Shown here piece after piece: positions 50,699-59,193 of a DNA stretch of 64,000 nt (position 1 is its first letter; each line of letters opens with the position of its first letter). The DNA lies in assembly GCA_964588325.1 (NCBI GenBank), contig CAZPOR010000005.1:148093-212092 (forward strand), read 5' to 3'. Source of the stretch: Thiovibrio sp964588325 (lineage in GTDB: Bacteria; Desulfobacterota; Desulfobulbia; Desulfobulbales; Desulfurivibrionaceae). Made by a program: the position numbers and the translations under genes. The notes under the pieces are model-generated. The model did no database searches. It was given only the letters and a program-made list of their open reading frames with translations, and had not been told where the DNA came from.

Positions 50699-51640
50699 AT
50701 GAACATCCCAACCAATTCCATAGAGGGACCAGCCGCCTCCACCGGCTACCAAGCCCTGTATTCCGCCCGCGCCGGCAAGTCCACCTTCGAACAGACCCTG
50801 GCCCAGACGCAGTCCTCCTCTTTTTCCCTCACCACGGCGGAAGGCGATCAGGTCACCCTTTCGAGCCTGAGCCAAAATTACCAGTACACCCAGGCAATCG
50901 GCTGGTTCAACCCCGCCTCCTCGGGGGTGCAGTATGCCAGGAGCTCCACCTCCGCCCAAGCCATGGGCATCTCGGTGCAGGGCGATCTCAATGCACAGGA
51001 GCTTGCCGACATCACCCGGCTGGTGGGGGAACTGACCTCCATTGCCTCTACCTTTTTTTCCGACGATTACGAGTCCGCCATGATCAAGGCCATGGATTTC
51101 GGCGACATACCCATGGGCTCGGTTTCCGCCCTTTCCGCCACATTCAGCAGACAAACCGTCAGTCAGACCCGGATCACCAGCCATTCGCCCCTGCCGGCCA
51201 TGGCCGATCTCAAGGATATCTCCGATACATTGGGGACCAACACGAGCGGAGAGCGGGATTACGCCACCGTGCTTGAAGCGCGCTGGCAGCAGATTCTCAA
51301 GGCTCTGGACGAAATGAAGGCGAACGAGCTGGATGGGCTATTCGCCCGCAGGATGGCCCCAAAGCCGTTGCCGGTCACAGGGATGCCGCCCGAGGAGCAT
51401 GCGGCCCGACAGATGGTGTCCCATATGGAACAACTCCTCTCCGACCATCCGAAACTGACCCCCTTTGCCAAAGCGCTGGGGGCCACGGCCATGGATACCG
51501 CCGCACGCCACACCGAACAGGGTCTGCCGGACACCGCCCGGGCGCTGGGCGATCTGAAAACCGCCTTTCTCAACCAACTGCACCAGTGGTTTCTGCCGCC
51601 GGAACCACCAACAGCCAGCGGAGCGGGCCTGGCAGTATAG
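50699..51640 (+). CDS. Hypothetical protein, Ser/Thr-rich N-terminus
   Basis: This 313-residue protein has no signal peptide and no membrane helix. Its N-terminal 110 residues are Ser/Thr/Gln-rich (STFEQTLAQTQSSSFSLTTA, EGDQVTLSSLSQNYQYTQAI), then mostly helical. The pattern recalls uncharacterised Desulfobacterota proteins, but I cannot name a family. ATG 50699 follows GGAG; earlier in-frame starts lie in the AT-rich island edge and are less likely. The 3' end is convergent with a nitroreductase gene. Confidence 0.6.
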   Translation: MNIPTNSIEGPAASTGYQALYSARAGKSTFEQTLAQTQSSSFSLTTAEGDQVTLSSLSQNYQYTQAIGWFNPASSGVQYARSSTSAQAMGISVQGDLNAQELADITRLVGELTSIASTFFSDDYESAMIKAMDFGDIPMGSVSALSATFSRQTVSQTRITSHSPLPAMADLKDISDTLGTNTSGERDYATVLEARWQQILKALDEMKANELDGLFARRMAPKPLPVTGMPPEEHAARQMVSHMEQLLSDHPKLTPFAKALGATAMDTAARHTEQGLPDTARALGDLKTAFLNQLHQWFLPPEPPTASGAGLAV

Positions 51641-51663
51641 CCTTTCCCGCCCCTCTCCGCCGC

Positions 51664-52485
51664 CTACCACTTGACCACATTCACCAAGGCCGGGCCACGC
51701 TGCACGGTCCGCTGGTATTCCACCGCAGGTTCGCCAAAGGCCATGGCATACCCCAGAGTATGATTGTCGGGGATACCCAGCTTGCCCACCACCTCCGGGC
51801 AGACACCAAGGGCCATCATGCAGATGCCGTCCCAGACCGTGCCCACCCCGTGACCATGGGCGATGAGGTCGAAGGTTGTCAGAGCGATGTGGGTGTCCTG
51901 CACCGGGCAGGGCGCGTCTGCCGGGGCGCTGGTGATAAGCAGATGCGGGGCTCCCCGGAAGAGGATATCCGTGCCCTTCTCCTGCCAGGCATTGACCGTC
52001 CAGCCGAGGTACTTGCCGGCCAAGCCTTCCGGCAGTGCGCCGCCATCCTTCAGCGTGGCAAGGCGGTCCATGAGATACTCCCGCAGCCGGTGCATCACTG
52101 CCCGCTCCCGCACCACGGTGAAGAGCACCGATCGGGCGTTGACCCCGGTGGGGGCGTGGCAGGAAACCTCCAGCAAGGCATCGATCAACTCAGGAGCCAG
52201 ATCCTTGTCGCGGTAGCGGCGCACCGCCCTTCTGCCCTTGATCAGGGTCGCAAGCTGTGCCGGGCTCGGCAGGGTGCCTTTCAGTGCAATGCTCGCGTCG
52301 GGGTCCTTGCCGAGAATGGAAACCGCTGCGGTGGGGCAGACGGCCAGACAGTGCTGGCACTGGAAGCACCCCTCCTCGTTGGTCATTTCCGGGTACGCAT
52401 CCATGGCGAGCACACCAGCCGGACACTCAAGCACACATTCGCCGCACTGGATGCAGCGCTCCTCGTCAATGCGAAATTGCAGCAT
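51664..52485 (-). CDS. Nitroreductase fused to N-terminal 2[4Fe-4S] ferredoxin domain
   Basis: About 273 residues. Two ferredoxin clusters near the N-terminus (CIQCGECVLECP and CFQCQHCLAVCP) precede a nitroreductase domain (RRAVRRYRDKDLAPELIDAL, APTGVNARSVLFTVV, HGVGTVWDGICMMAL). It probably transfers electrons from a cellular ferredoxin-like donor to FMN and a nitro or quinone-like substrate. I chose ATG 52485, which has AAGGAGG upstream; the frame reaches 52527. Domain order is standard for anaerobes. Confidence 0.9.
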   Translation of the reverse strand: MLQFRIDEERCIQCGECVLECPAGVLAMDAYPEMTNEEGCFQCQHCLAVCPTAAVSILGKDPDASIALKGTLPSPAQLATLIKGRRAVRRYRDKDLAPELIDALLEVSCHAPTGVNARSVLFTVVRERAVMHRLREYLMDRLATLKDGGALPEGLAGKYLGWTVNAWQEKGTDILFRGAPHLLITSAPADAPCPVQDTHIALTTFDLIAHGHGVGTVWDGICMMALGVCPEVVGKLGIPDNHTLGYAMAFGEPAVEYQRTVQRGPALVNVVKW

Positions 52486-52538
52486 GGGAAACCTCCTTGT
52501 GTTTTCAGGACGTTTGCAACGGTACATATTGTCGATTA

Positions 52539-52603
52539 TCGCGGCTGAAGCCGCTCCAACAACCCGATATCCCCCGACCCGGCAGGAGCGGCTTCAGCCG
52601 CGA
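52539..52603. repeat. Head-to-head REP pair
   Basis: tcgcggctgaagccgctcc (52539-52557) and ggcaggagcggcttcagccg (52581-52600) face each other. The same REP family is at 51-75 and 1991-2014. It is followed by another palindromic unit at 52637-52699. Upstream of the CigR-like gene and the nitroreductase. Confidence 0.8.
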
Positions 52604-52636
52604 TAGCTATTGCTTCCGTGGTCAAATATGCAAACC

Positions 52637-52699
52637 GTCATTCCCGCGAAGGCGGAATCCAGAGGGATGGATGCCCGACGAAAGCATTCGGGCATGACG
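52637..52699. repeat. Inverted GTCATTCCCGCGAA-type unit
   Basis: gtcattcccgcgaaggcgga (52637-52656) and the complementary cattcgggcatgacg (52685-52699) form a foldback, similar to those at 1836-1900 and 29831-29909. Confidence 0.6.
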
Positions 52700-52859
52700 T
52701 ATTTAGTCGCCGAAATATAGTCTTGTATTAGTGTATTTTTCCAGGGAACACCAAGAAAATTGCTCCTGCATCTGCCGCTTGACAGAAAGAGCGGTCTCGC
52801 GGTAGACAAGATTCAGACATGGAATGCATTACCCCCTCACACCATCCGGAGGCTTGACC

Positions 52860-53300
52860 ATGATTCGCACCCACCTGCCAAAACTTTTTCTCGCCATTTT
52901 TATGACAACACAACTCGCCGGAGCCCCGGCCATGGCGGCCCCCCCCGAAGGGAAGGGGAAACCCGGCAAGGCCCAGAAGCACGACACAAGGGAGAATACG
53001 TCAGACTCCCATGATGGCGGCGTCCTGATCACCGCCTCCATCACCTTTGACCAGGCCCGGCGCCTGGCGGTCTCGAATAACTACACCGGCTACAGCGCCC
53101 TGCCTCCAGGGATTCGCAAAAACCTGGGCCGGGGAAAACCGCTGCCTCCGGGGATCGCAAAAAAAGCGGTTCCCGGCCCGTTGCTGGCGCAGTTGCCCCG
53201 CCACCCAGGCTACGAATGGCAGGTCTGCGGCTCCGACCTGGTGCTGGTCGCCGTTGCCACCGCGATCATCGCGGACGTGCTGACCGGGGTGTTCGACTAG
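52860..53300 (+). CDS. CigR-like / RcnB-family periplasmic protein
   Basis: This 146-residue protein has a signal peptide (FLAIFMTTQLAGAPAMA). Two proline motifs follow (SALPPGIRKNLGRGKPLPPG, with LPPGI twice) and then a hydrophobic C-terminal helix (DLVLVAVATAIIADVLTGVF), the pattern of CigR-like proteins. Salmonella CigR restrains MgtC virulence function, but distant homologues have other or unknown roles. ATG 52860 has CCGGAGG upstream. Function here is not established. Confidence 0.75.
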   Translation: MIRTHLPKLFLAIFMTTQLAGAPAMAAPPEGKGKPGKAQKHDTRENTSDSHDGGVLITASITFDQARRLAVSNNYTGYSALPPGIRKNLGRGKPLPPGIAKKAVPGPLLAQLPRHPGYEWQVCGSDLVLVAVATAIIADVLTGVFD

Positions 53301-53373
53301 GTTCCCGATGTGCCTTACCCTTCGCCCTTGGCCCGCCTCGCCTCCAAGAAAAAAAGCCTACTCCTCCACGCCC

Positions 53374-53424
53374 TAACATTTTATGCAATTTGTAAAAAGT
53401 TTTGACAGATTGCATAAAATGTTA
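53374..53424. promoter_or_regulatory. 16-bp perfect inverted repeat upstream of the second DUF4143 gene
   Basis: Arms taacattttatgcaat (53374-53389) and attgcataaaatgtta (53409-53424) are perfect over 16 bp with a 19-nt spacer. The right arm ends 13 nt before ATG 53438. An unusually long perfect operator-like repeat next to a gene with no visible ribosome-binding site; probably autoregulatory. Confidence 0.75.
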
Positions 53425-53437
53425 TTACTGTCATCGC

Positions 53438-54607
53438 ATGATTCCACGGGACAGCGAACACACCATCCGTACCCTCTTGCGCGGTTTCCCGGTCATCACC
53501 CTGACCGGGCCGCGCCAATCGGGCAAAACGACCCTTGCCAAGGCTATCTTTGCCGACCGCCCCTATGCCTCGCTGGAAGACCCCGATATTCGCCGGGGTG
53601 CTCAGGATGACCCCCGTTCGTTCCTGGAACGCTTTCCCGATGGCGGGGTGCTCGACGAGGTGCAGCGCTGCCCGGAACTTCTCTCCTATCTCCAAACCAT
53701 CGTTGATGCCGATGGCAGAATGGGGCTCTTCATCCTGACCGGCTCCCAACAATTCGGACTGATGTCTGGCATAACCCAATCCCTGGCGGGTCGAAGCGCC
53801 TTCCTCGATCTGTTGCCGTTTTCGCTTCCCGAGCTGATCCGGGCCGGCAAACTGGCCCCAAATGCCGACACCGTGCTCCTCACCGGCTGTTATCCTCCGC
53901 TTTACGACCGCGAAATTCACCCGTCCGCCTGGTTTGCCGCCTACATGACCGCCTATGTTGAACGAGACGTGCGGCAACAGCTCAAGATCCAGGATCTTGA
54001 CACCTTCCAACGTTTCGTGCGCCTCTGTGCCGGCAGAACGGGCCAACTTCTCAATCTCTCTTCCCTGGCCACGGAATGCGGCATTACCCACAACACGGCA
54101 AAGGCCTGGATTTCGGTGCTTGAAGCGAGCTTTCTGGTTTTTCAGCTCCGTCCGCACCACGCCAGCTTCAACAAGCGGCTGGTCAAAATGCCCAAACTCT
54201 ACTTCTACGACACAGGTTTCGTCTCCTGGCTGCTGGGGATCAGAACGCCGGAACAGATGGAAACCCACCCGCTGCGGGGAAATATCTTCGAGAACTTCGT
54301 CATTGCCGAGCTGGTGAAATCGCAATGCAACCGGGCTGAGCCCCGCAACCTCTATTTTTGGCGGGACAGCAACGGAAACGAGGTGGATATCCTCGTCGAG
54401 CATGGCGCCAAACTGATGCCCATCGAAATCAAATCCGGCAAAACAGTGAACCGGGATTTTTTCAACGGCCTGGAAAAATGGCTGTCCCTTGCCGGGGAGA
54501 GGGCCATTTCCCCGACCCTGATCCACGGAGGCGCCGACGACGCCTATCATCGCAAAGGAATCCTGGTGAGGGGGTGGCGGGAAAGCGGCGGTCTCCTCCC
54601 CGCCTGA
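53438..54607 (+). CDS. AAA+ ATPase with DUF4143 C-terminal domain (second copy)
   Basis: About 389 residues. Walker A is GPRQSGKTT and Walker B GGVLDEVQRCPEL, followed by the family motifs LTGSQQFGLM and YVERDVRQQLKI, a winged helix (LATECGITHNTAKAWISVLE) and the nuclease-like ending (NEVDILVEHGAKLMPIEIKS). Not close to the copy at 330-1481: different spacing and few identical blocks. I chose ATG 53438; the open frame extends to a TTG at 53402 inside the inverted repeat spacer. Molecular function unknown. Confidence 0.9.
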   Translation: MIPRDSEHTIRTLLRGFPVITLTGPRQSGKTTLAKAIFADRPYASLEDPDIRRGAQDDPRSFLERFPDGGVLDEVQRCPELLSYLQTIVDADGRMGLFILTGSQQFGLMSGITQSLAGRSAFLDLLPFSLPELIRAGKLAPNADTVLLTGCYPPLYDREIHPSAWFAAYMTAYVERDVRQQLKIQDLDTFQRFVRLCAGRTGQLLNLSSLATECGITHNTAKAWISVLEASFLVFQLRPHHASFNKRLVKMPKLYFYDTGFVSWLLGIRTPEQMETHPLRGNIFENFVIAELVKSQCNRAEPRNLYFWRDSNGNEVDILVEHGAKLMPIEIKSGKTVNRDFFNGLEKWLSLAGERAISPTLIHGGADDAYHRKGILVRGWRESGGLLPA

Positions 54608-54632
54608 TCGTGGCGAATCTGCTTCAGGATGC

Positions 54633-54689
54633 TTGACAAGCCCCGCCTTCCTGCTATCTTTGTTGGCAATAATCCATCCCTTGCCAACA
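54633..54689 (+). promoter_or_regulatory. Sigma70-like promoter with inverted repeat before the RACo-like gene
   Basis: TTGACA (54633-54638) and TATCTT (54655-54660) are 16 nt apart, a strong match to sigma70. From 54661, TGTTGGCAA and TTGCCAACA form a perfect 9-bp inverted repeat with an 11-nt spacer, at the likely transcription start. It is well placed for a repressor. The gene starts at 54712. Confidence 0.65.
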
Positions 54690-54711
54690 TTTCCCCGGAG
54701 ACCGGAGAATT

Positions 54712-56640
54712 ATGAAAAAAAGCATTACCTTCCTGCCCGACAACGTCACCATCGAGGTGGATGCCGGAGAAAACCTGCTCAGCGTTGCGGCCAAGGCCGG
54801 CCTCTATATCCAGGCCTCCTGCGGCGGCGACGGGGTGTGCGGCAAGTGCAAGGTCAAGATCGAACAGGGCGAGGTCGCCGCCAACAAGGCCATGCAGCTC
54901 AAAGCCGAGGAGCACGCCGAGGGGTTCCGCCTGGCCTGCCAGTCTTCGGTCATCGAGGATCTGGTGGTTTCGATCCCGGTGGCGACCAGCAAGGACGGCA
55001 AGGCGCTCAAGGCCAAGCCCAAGACCACCCGCGCCATCTCGGCCCGCTCGCTGGACCATCTCATCGGCACCTGGCAGGTGGCGCCGCCGGTGGAAAAACG
55101 CTTCCTGGCCCTCGAACCGCCGACGCTGGAAGACAACGTCCCCGACCTGCAGCGGCTGATGCGGGGTATCAAGAAAAAATGCCACGACTGCGCCGAACCC
55201 ACCTACGATCACCCGGAGCTGCTGATGGAGCTGCCCTTCACCCTGCGGGAGGCCAACTGGCAGGTGACGGCGATCATGCTCCGCGGCAAGCGGGCCGAGG
55301 AGCCGGACCGCATCATCGCCATAGAGCCCGGCGACACCACGGGCGATCTCTACGGGCTGGCGGTGGACATCGGCACCACCACGGTGTGCGGGGTCCTGAT
55401 CGACCTCAATTCCGGCGAGGTGGTTGCCGAGGCCTCGGCCTATAACGACCAGATCAGTTGCGGCGAGGACGTCATCTCCCGGATCATCTACTCCCAGAGG
55501 CCCGGCGGCCTCAAGGGGCTGCAGGAAAAGGTGGTCCGCACCATCAACACGGTGATCGAAAACGTCTGCAAAAAGGTGATGATCAGCCCCAGCAACATCA
55601 GCTACATCATGGCCGCGGGCAACACCATCATGAGCCATCTGCTCCTGGGACTGAACCCGAAATACCTGCGCGAGGCCCCCTATGTCCCGACCTGCAGCCA
55701 TTTTCCGCTGACCCGCGCTGCGGCCCTCGGCATCCACGCCCACCCTTCGGTGCGCCTCTTCCTCTACCCCTCGGTGGCGAGCTATGTGGGCGGCGACATC
55801 ATCTCCGGGGTGCATGCCTGCCAGATGTACAAGAGCCCGGAACTCACGCTGTTCATCGACATCGGCACCAACGGCGAGATCGTGGTGGGCAACGAGGAGT
55901 GGATGGTCTGCGCCGCCTGCTCCGCTGGCCCCGCCTTCGAGGGCGGCGGCATCAAGCACGGGATGCGGGCCAATGCCGGGGCCATTGAGAACTTCCACAT
56001 CCACCCCGAAACGCTTGAGCCGATGATCATAACCATCGACCGCATCAAGCCCTGCGGCATCTGCGGCTCCGGGCTCATCGCCATCGTGGCCGAGCTGCTG
56101 GAGGCCGGGGTCATCGACCAGCAGGGCAAGTTCAACCGCGAGCTTTCCCACCCCCGCATCCGGGAAGGGATAGACGGCTACGAATACGTGCTGGCCTGGG
56201 GAAAGGACACCCTCATGGGCGAGGACATCGCCATCACCGAGGTGGATTTCGACAACCTGATCCGGGCCAAGGGCGCCATGTACGCGGGCTACGTCACCCT
56301 GCTGGAATCCGTGGGCATGACCTTCGACGACCTTGACCGGGTGATCATGGCGGGCAACTTCGGGGCCTACATCGATCTGGAACAGGCGATCTGCATCGGG
56401 CTTTTGCCGGACATCGACCGCGACAAGTTCTACTACCTGGGCAACGCCTCCATGCTCGGCTGCCAGATCAGCCTCACCGACCACGTCCGCTTCCGGGAAC
56501 GGATGATGGTCAGCTCGCTCATTACCAACCTGGAGCTCTCGGAGAGCGCCCAGTTCATGAACCACTACATGGCCTCGCTCTTTTTGCCCCACACCGACAT
56601 GGCTTTGTTCCCCACGGTGCAAGAGAAGCTGCCTCGGTAA
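54712..56640 (+). CDS. RACo-like reductive activator of corrinoid iron-sulfur protein
   Basis: 642 residues. An N-terminal 2Fe-2S ferredoxin domain has C37, C43, C46 and C76 (QASCGGDGVCGKCKV, RLACQ). A linker (about 90-210) and a large ASKHA-fold ATPase domain (LYGLAVDIGTTTVCGVLIDL, SYVGGDIISGVHAC, FIDIGTNGEIVVGN, SAGPAFEGGGIKHG) follow, the DUF4445 architecture. RACo uses ATP to reduce the oxidised Co(II) state of the corrinoid iron-sulfur protein in the Wood-Ljungdahl pathway. The methyltransferase for the same protein (acsE) lies 6.3 kb downstream. The ATG follows GGAG. DUF4445 members also activate O-demethylase corrinoid proteins, so the partner is inferred. Confidence 0.87.
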   Translation: MKKSITFLPDNVTIEVDAGENLLSVAAKAGLYIQASCGGDGVCGKCKVKIEQGEVAANKAMQLKAEEHAEGFRLACQSSVIEDLVVSIPVATSKDGKALKAKPKTTRAISARSLDHLIGTWQVAPPVEKRFLALEPPTLEDNVPDLQRLMRGIKKKCHDCAEPTYDHPELLMELPFTLREANWQVTAIMLRGKRAEEPDRIIAIEPGDTTGDLYGLAVDIGTTTVCGVLIDLNSGEVVAEASAYNDQISCGEDVISRIIYSQRPGGLKGLQEKVVRTINTVIENVCKKVMISPSNISYIMAAGNTIMSHLLLGLNPKYLREAPYVPTCSHFPLTRAAALGIHAHPSVRLFLYPSVASYVGGDIISGVHACQMYKSPELTLFIDIGTNGEIVVGNEEWMVCAACSAGPAFEGGGIKHGMRANAGAIENFHIHPETLEPMIITIDRIKPCGICGSGLIAIVAELLEAGVIDQQGKFNRELSHPRIREGIDGYEYVLAWGKDTLMGEDIAITEVDFDNLIRAKGAMYAGYVTLLESVGMTFDDLDRVIMAGNFGAYIDLEQAICIGLLPDIDRDKFYYLGNASMLGCQISLTDHVRFRERMMVSSLITNLELSESAQFMNHYMASLFLPHTDMALFPTVQEKLPR

Positions 56641-56660
56641 TACGTTCTCTCGCAACAATG

Positions 56661-56743
56661 CCCCTTCGACAGGCTCAGGGCGAACGGCGGGTCTCTCAAT
56701 ACATTAAGAAAATCCGTTCACCCTGAGCCTGTCGAAGGGTGAG
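56661..56743. repeat. Inverted pair of CTTCGACAGGCTCAG palindromes
   Basis: ccccttcgacaggctcaggg (from 56661) and ccctgagcctgtcgaagggt (about 56721-56740) form a foldback like that at 43506-43581. It lies just after the RACo-like stop and overlaps the open frame of the next gene only upstream of its real start. Confidence 0.8.
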
Positions 56744-56783
56744 TTTGTCAACGCACCTGTTTTGCTGCGAGCCCATCATCAGC

Positions 56784-57602
56784 ATGGAAGACATCCAACC
56801 CGACCTGGCAATCTGCCTGATCCACAACCCTGGGAACCCCGAGGGGCTGTTCCCCTTTCTGGACGCGCTCCTTCCCCAGGCTGGCCAGGTGGCCCTGGAG
56901 ATCATCGTGGTGGCCGCGCAGCCCGAGCACCCCGCCCTTGCCCGGCTGGAGCGGGCCTTTCCGGAGATCACCATTCTGGAAAACAGCGGGAGCGACCATC
57001 AGGCCTTGGCCCGCAACCATGCCTGCCGGTTGGCCACGGCCCGCTATCTCTCCTTCTGGGACGAAACCCTTCGGCCCCAGCCCGGCTGCCTCGACACCCT
57101 GGTCCGTTTTCTCGATGAAAATCCGGAAGCAGGGTTGGCCGCGCCCCGGATCGTTGACGCCAAAGGCATGGTGCAGCCTTCGGTGCGCTCCGCCCCGACC
57201 CTGGCCACGCTTCTCTGCCTGCACACCCCCTTGGGCCAATTCCTCGCCGCCGCGCCGCTGATCATCAAAAAGCACCTGCTCCTGGAACAGGACCATCTGC
57301 GCTCCTTCGAGCCGGAGTGGCTTCTGGACACCTGCCTGGTGATCCGCAGGGAGGTGACGGACGAGATCGGCCTGCTGGACGAAGGATTTGATGCCCACTA
57401 CGCCGATGCCGATTATTGTCTGCGAGCACGCCAGGCGGGCTGGCATCTCCACTACCTGGCCGAGTGTGTGGCGCTCCAGACCGGGGCCGCACCCTCCCCC
57501 GCGCCGGTCATTTCCGCCGCCGAAAAAATCCCGCGCCTGGTCGGCGACTGCACCCGGTTGCTCTTGAAAAAGTGGCTGCGCCCCGCACAGATGCCTGCGT
57601 GA
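56784..57602 (+). CDS. Glycosyltransferase family 2-like, degenerate acidic motif
   Basis: About 272 residues. The fold resembles GT2 (LAICLIHNPGNPEGLFPFLD, EIIVVAAQPEHP, ALARNHACRLATARYLSFWD, EGFDAHYADADYCLRARQAG), but the expected DxD is replaced by the sequence FWDETLRPQP, which has one aspartate. It may be a weak or inactive transferase. I chose ATG 56784, after the REP pair; the frame runs to 56739. No glycan genes are adjacent. Confidence 0.72.
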   Translation: MEDIQPDLAICLIHNPGNPEGLFPFLDALLPQAGQVALEIIVVAAQPEHPALARLERAFPEITILENSGSDHQALARNHACRLATARYLSFWDETLRPQPGCLDTLVRFLDENPEAGLAAPRIVDAKGMVQPSVRSAPTLATLLCLHTPLGQFLAAAPLIIKKHLLLEQDHLRSFEPEWLLDTCLVIRREVTDEIGLLDEGFDAHYADADYCLRARQAGWHLHYLAECVALQTGAAPSPAPVISAAEKIPRLVGDCTRLLLKKWLRPAQMPA

Positions 57603-58039
57603 TTCACAGGCGCGCAACCTGTTGAAACCCTGTTGGCGAGTTGTTGATTGGGTGTTGAAAACCTGTTGATTTATCCTGACACGCCCAGCAATCCCTTGTC
57701 GGAGGGGAGATTGCTCCGCTTTTCCCCAATGGCGCCACCCGCGAGCCCTCTGTTGATTTCCCGCGCGTTTCACGTGAAACCCTGCCCGTAATTCCGCGAC
57801 AAAACACCACGCTGGGCAAAAACTACTCGGCTGCCGCCCGGGAGCTGGATATAAATTACCCAGACTTCCCCTTGACCAAGAAAAGCAGCAGCACCCCGAG
57901 CAAGGATTATTCGCGGTAACTCAGGAGATTGCCGCCCTGTCTATTGGCTATGGCATGGTTTGTGATATACTGACGCACAGAGTTTTTGCTAACCCGTTTT
58001 TCCCATACTACATAATTTCATCACAAGGAGAACCACCCC
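57603..58039. other. 437-bp intergenic region with parS-like site and repeated CTGTTGA strings
   Basis: No credible gene. It has repeats of ctgttgaaa and tgttgattt in 57619-57672 (for example ggtgttgaaaacctgttgat), a TTATCC near 57672, and a parS-like palindrome at 57767-57780. The end near 58020 carries AAGGAG before the next ATG. Confidence 0.55.
57767..57780. promoter_or_regulatory. parS-like palindrome GTTTCACGTGAAAC
   Basis: A perfect 14-bp palindrome that equals the core of the ParB-binding parS consensus (TGTTTCACGTGAAACA is the usual 16-mer); the outermost bases here are C and C, so it is 14 of 16. ParB sites cluster near replication origins in many bacteria, but no parA/parB is in the window. 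Confidence 0.7.
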
Positions 58040-58420
58040 ATGAAGACACGCACGATGTTCCGGATCAGCACCATCCTGGCAGGCTCCCTGCTCACCGCCG
58101 CCATGGCCTGGGCCGCCACCGACTACAGCGCCATGAGCAACGAGGAGCTGGCCGCAAAACGCGGTAGCATGAAAGAAGCCACGGTGGAAGAGCGCAACGC
58201 CTTCCAGAACGAATGGCAGAACCGGGTCCAGAAAATGAGCCCGGAAGAAAAACAGAAGGCCATGGGACAGCCGGAGAATGCCCCGCGTGACGGATCCGGC
58301 CAGAAAAACGGCAAGAAGCAAGGCATGGGCGGCTCCGGCGGCGGCATGGGCTCCGGTGGTGGCATGGGCGGAATGGGCGGTGGCGGCGGCATGGGTGGCA
58401 TGGGCGGCGGCCGCAGATAG
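58040..58420 (+). CDS. Small exported Gly/Met-rich protein
   Basis: 126 residues. A signal peptide (ILAGSLLTAAMAWA) is followed by a charged helical part (DYSAMSNEELAAKRGSMKEA) that faintly resembles DUF1104 proteins, and a low-complexity Gly/Met tail (GSGGGMGSGGGMGGMGGGGG). Met/Gly-rich exported tails are often metal-related, but there is no direct evidence. A terminator separates it from the transport operon downstream. Confidence 0.65.
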   Translation: MKTRTMFRISTILAGSLLTAAMAWAATDYSAMSNEELAAKRGSMKEATVEERNAFQNEWQNRVQKMSPEEKQKAMGQPENAPRDGSGQKNGKKQGMGGSGGGMGSGGGMGGMGGGGGMGGMGGGRR

Positions 58421-58439
58421 GCGCGCCATATATTTTCCC

Positions 58440-58470
58440 GGGCCGGCCACCACTGCCGGCCCTTTTCTTT
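58440..58470 (+). terminator. Rho-independent terminator
   Basis: Stem GGGCCGGC (58440-58447) / GCCGGCCC (58455-58462) with a 7-nt loop, followed by TTTTCTTT. It separates the Gly/Met-rich gene from the ABC transporter operon. Confidence 0.85.
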
Positions 58471-58494
58471 GCCAAACACACCAAGGAAGACGCC

Positions 58495-59193
58495 ATGTCG
58501 CTTGTAGAAGCCAAACGACTTGAAAAAACATATGTGTCCGGAGAGGTCGAAGTACAGGCAATCCGTGGAGTCGATTTCACCATTGAGCCGGGCTCGTTCG
58601 TCTCCTTTGTCGGTCCCTCCGGCAGCGGGAAATCGACCCTGCTCAACATGATCGGTTGCCTGGACCCGCCCACGGGTGGAACGCTTTCCGTTGCCGGCAC
58701 GGATGTCTCCACGCTTTCCCGCAAGGAGGGCGCCCGTTTCCGGGGAGAGCATATCGGTTTTGTTTTCCAGGACTTCAACCTGATCCCGGTCCTCACCGTG
58801 TATGAAAACATCGAGTATCCCCTGCTCATGGTGCAGAGCTGGCCGCAGGCGGAACGGAAAAAACGCATCTCCCAGGTGCTCGCCGCGGTGGGCATGGCGG
58901 ACCAGGCGCACAAATACCCCGGCCAGATCTCCGGCGGCCAGAAACAGCGGGTGGCCGTGGCCAGGGCGCTGATCACCAACCCGAAGCTGGTGCTGGCCGA
59001 CGAGCCCACCGCCAACCTGGACCGCGAAACAGCCAACAGGATCATTGCCCTGATGAAAGAGATGCGGGATGAATTCGGCACGACCTTCATCTTTTCCACC
59101 CATGACCCAAAGGTGGTGAAGAATGCCGAAACCATCTTCACCTTGGAAGACGGCGCGCTGAAACAGACCGACACCGGAGGAATCTATGCGTAA
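58495..59193 (+). CDS. ABC transporter ATP-binding protein (LolD/MacB type)
   Basis: 232 residues: Walker A GPSGSGKST, Q-loop FVFQDFNLIPVLTVYENI, signature SGGQKQRVAVARAL and Walker B LVLADEPTANLD. This is the LolD/MacB/FtsE group. It begins with AGGAAG upstream of ATG 58495 and overlaps the permease gene by 8 nt, so both are coupled. It powers the envelope transport system encoded by this operon. Confidence 0.93.
   Translation: MSLVEAKRLEKTYVSGEVEVQAIRGVDFTIEPGSFVSFVGPSGSGKSTLLNMIGCLDPPTGGTLSVAGTDVSTLSRKEGARFRGEHIGFVFQDFNLIPVLTVYENIEYPLLMVQSWPQAERKKRISQVLAAVGMADQAHKYPGQISGGQKQRVAVARALITNPKLVLADEPTANLDRETANRIIALMKEMRDEFGTTFIFSTHDPKVVKNAETIFTLEDGALKQTDTGGIYA

Noticed and set aside
54547..56658. 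703-codon open frame on the minus strand
   Set aside because: It is fully antisense to the RACo-like gene, whose product has clear ferredoxin and ASKHA domains. The antisense product is a His/Gly/Asp-rich shadow.
57603..57800. Full chromosomal origin (oriC)
   Set aside because: A parS-like site and CTGTTGA strings are present, but I see no set of exact DnaA boxes and no dnaA, gyrB, rpmH or parAB genes nearby. Kept as a possibility under the parS finding only.
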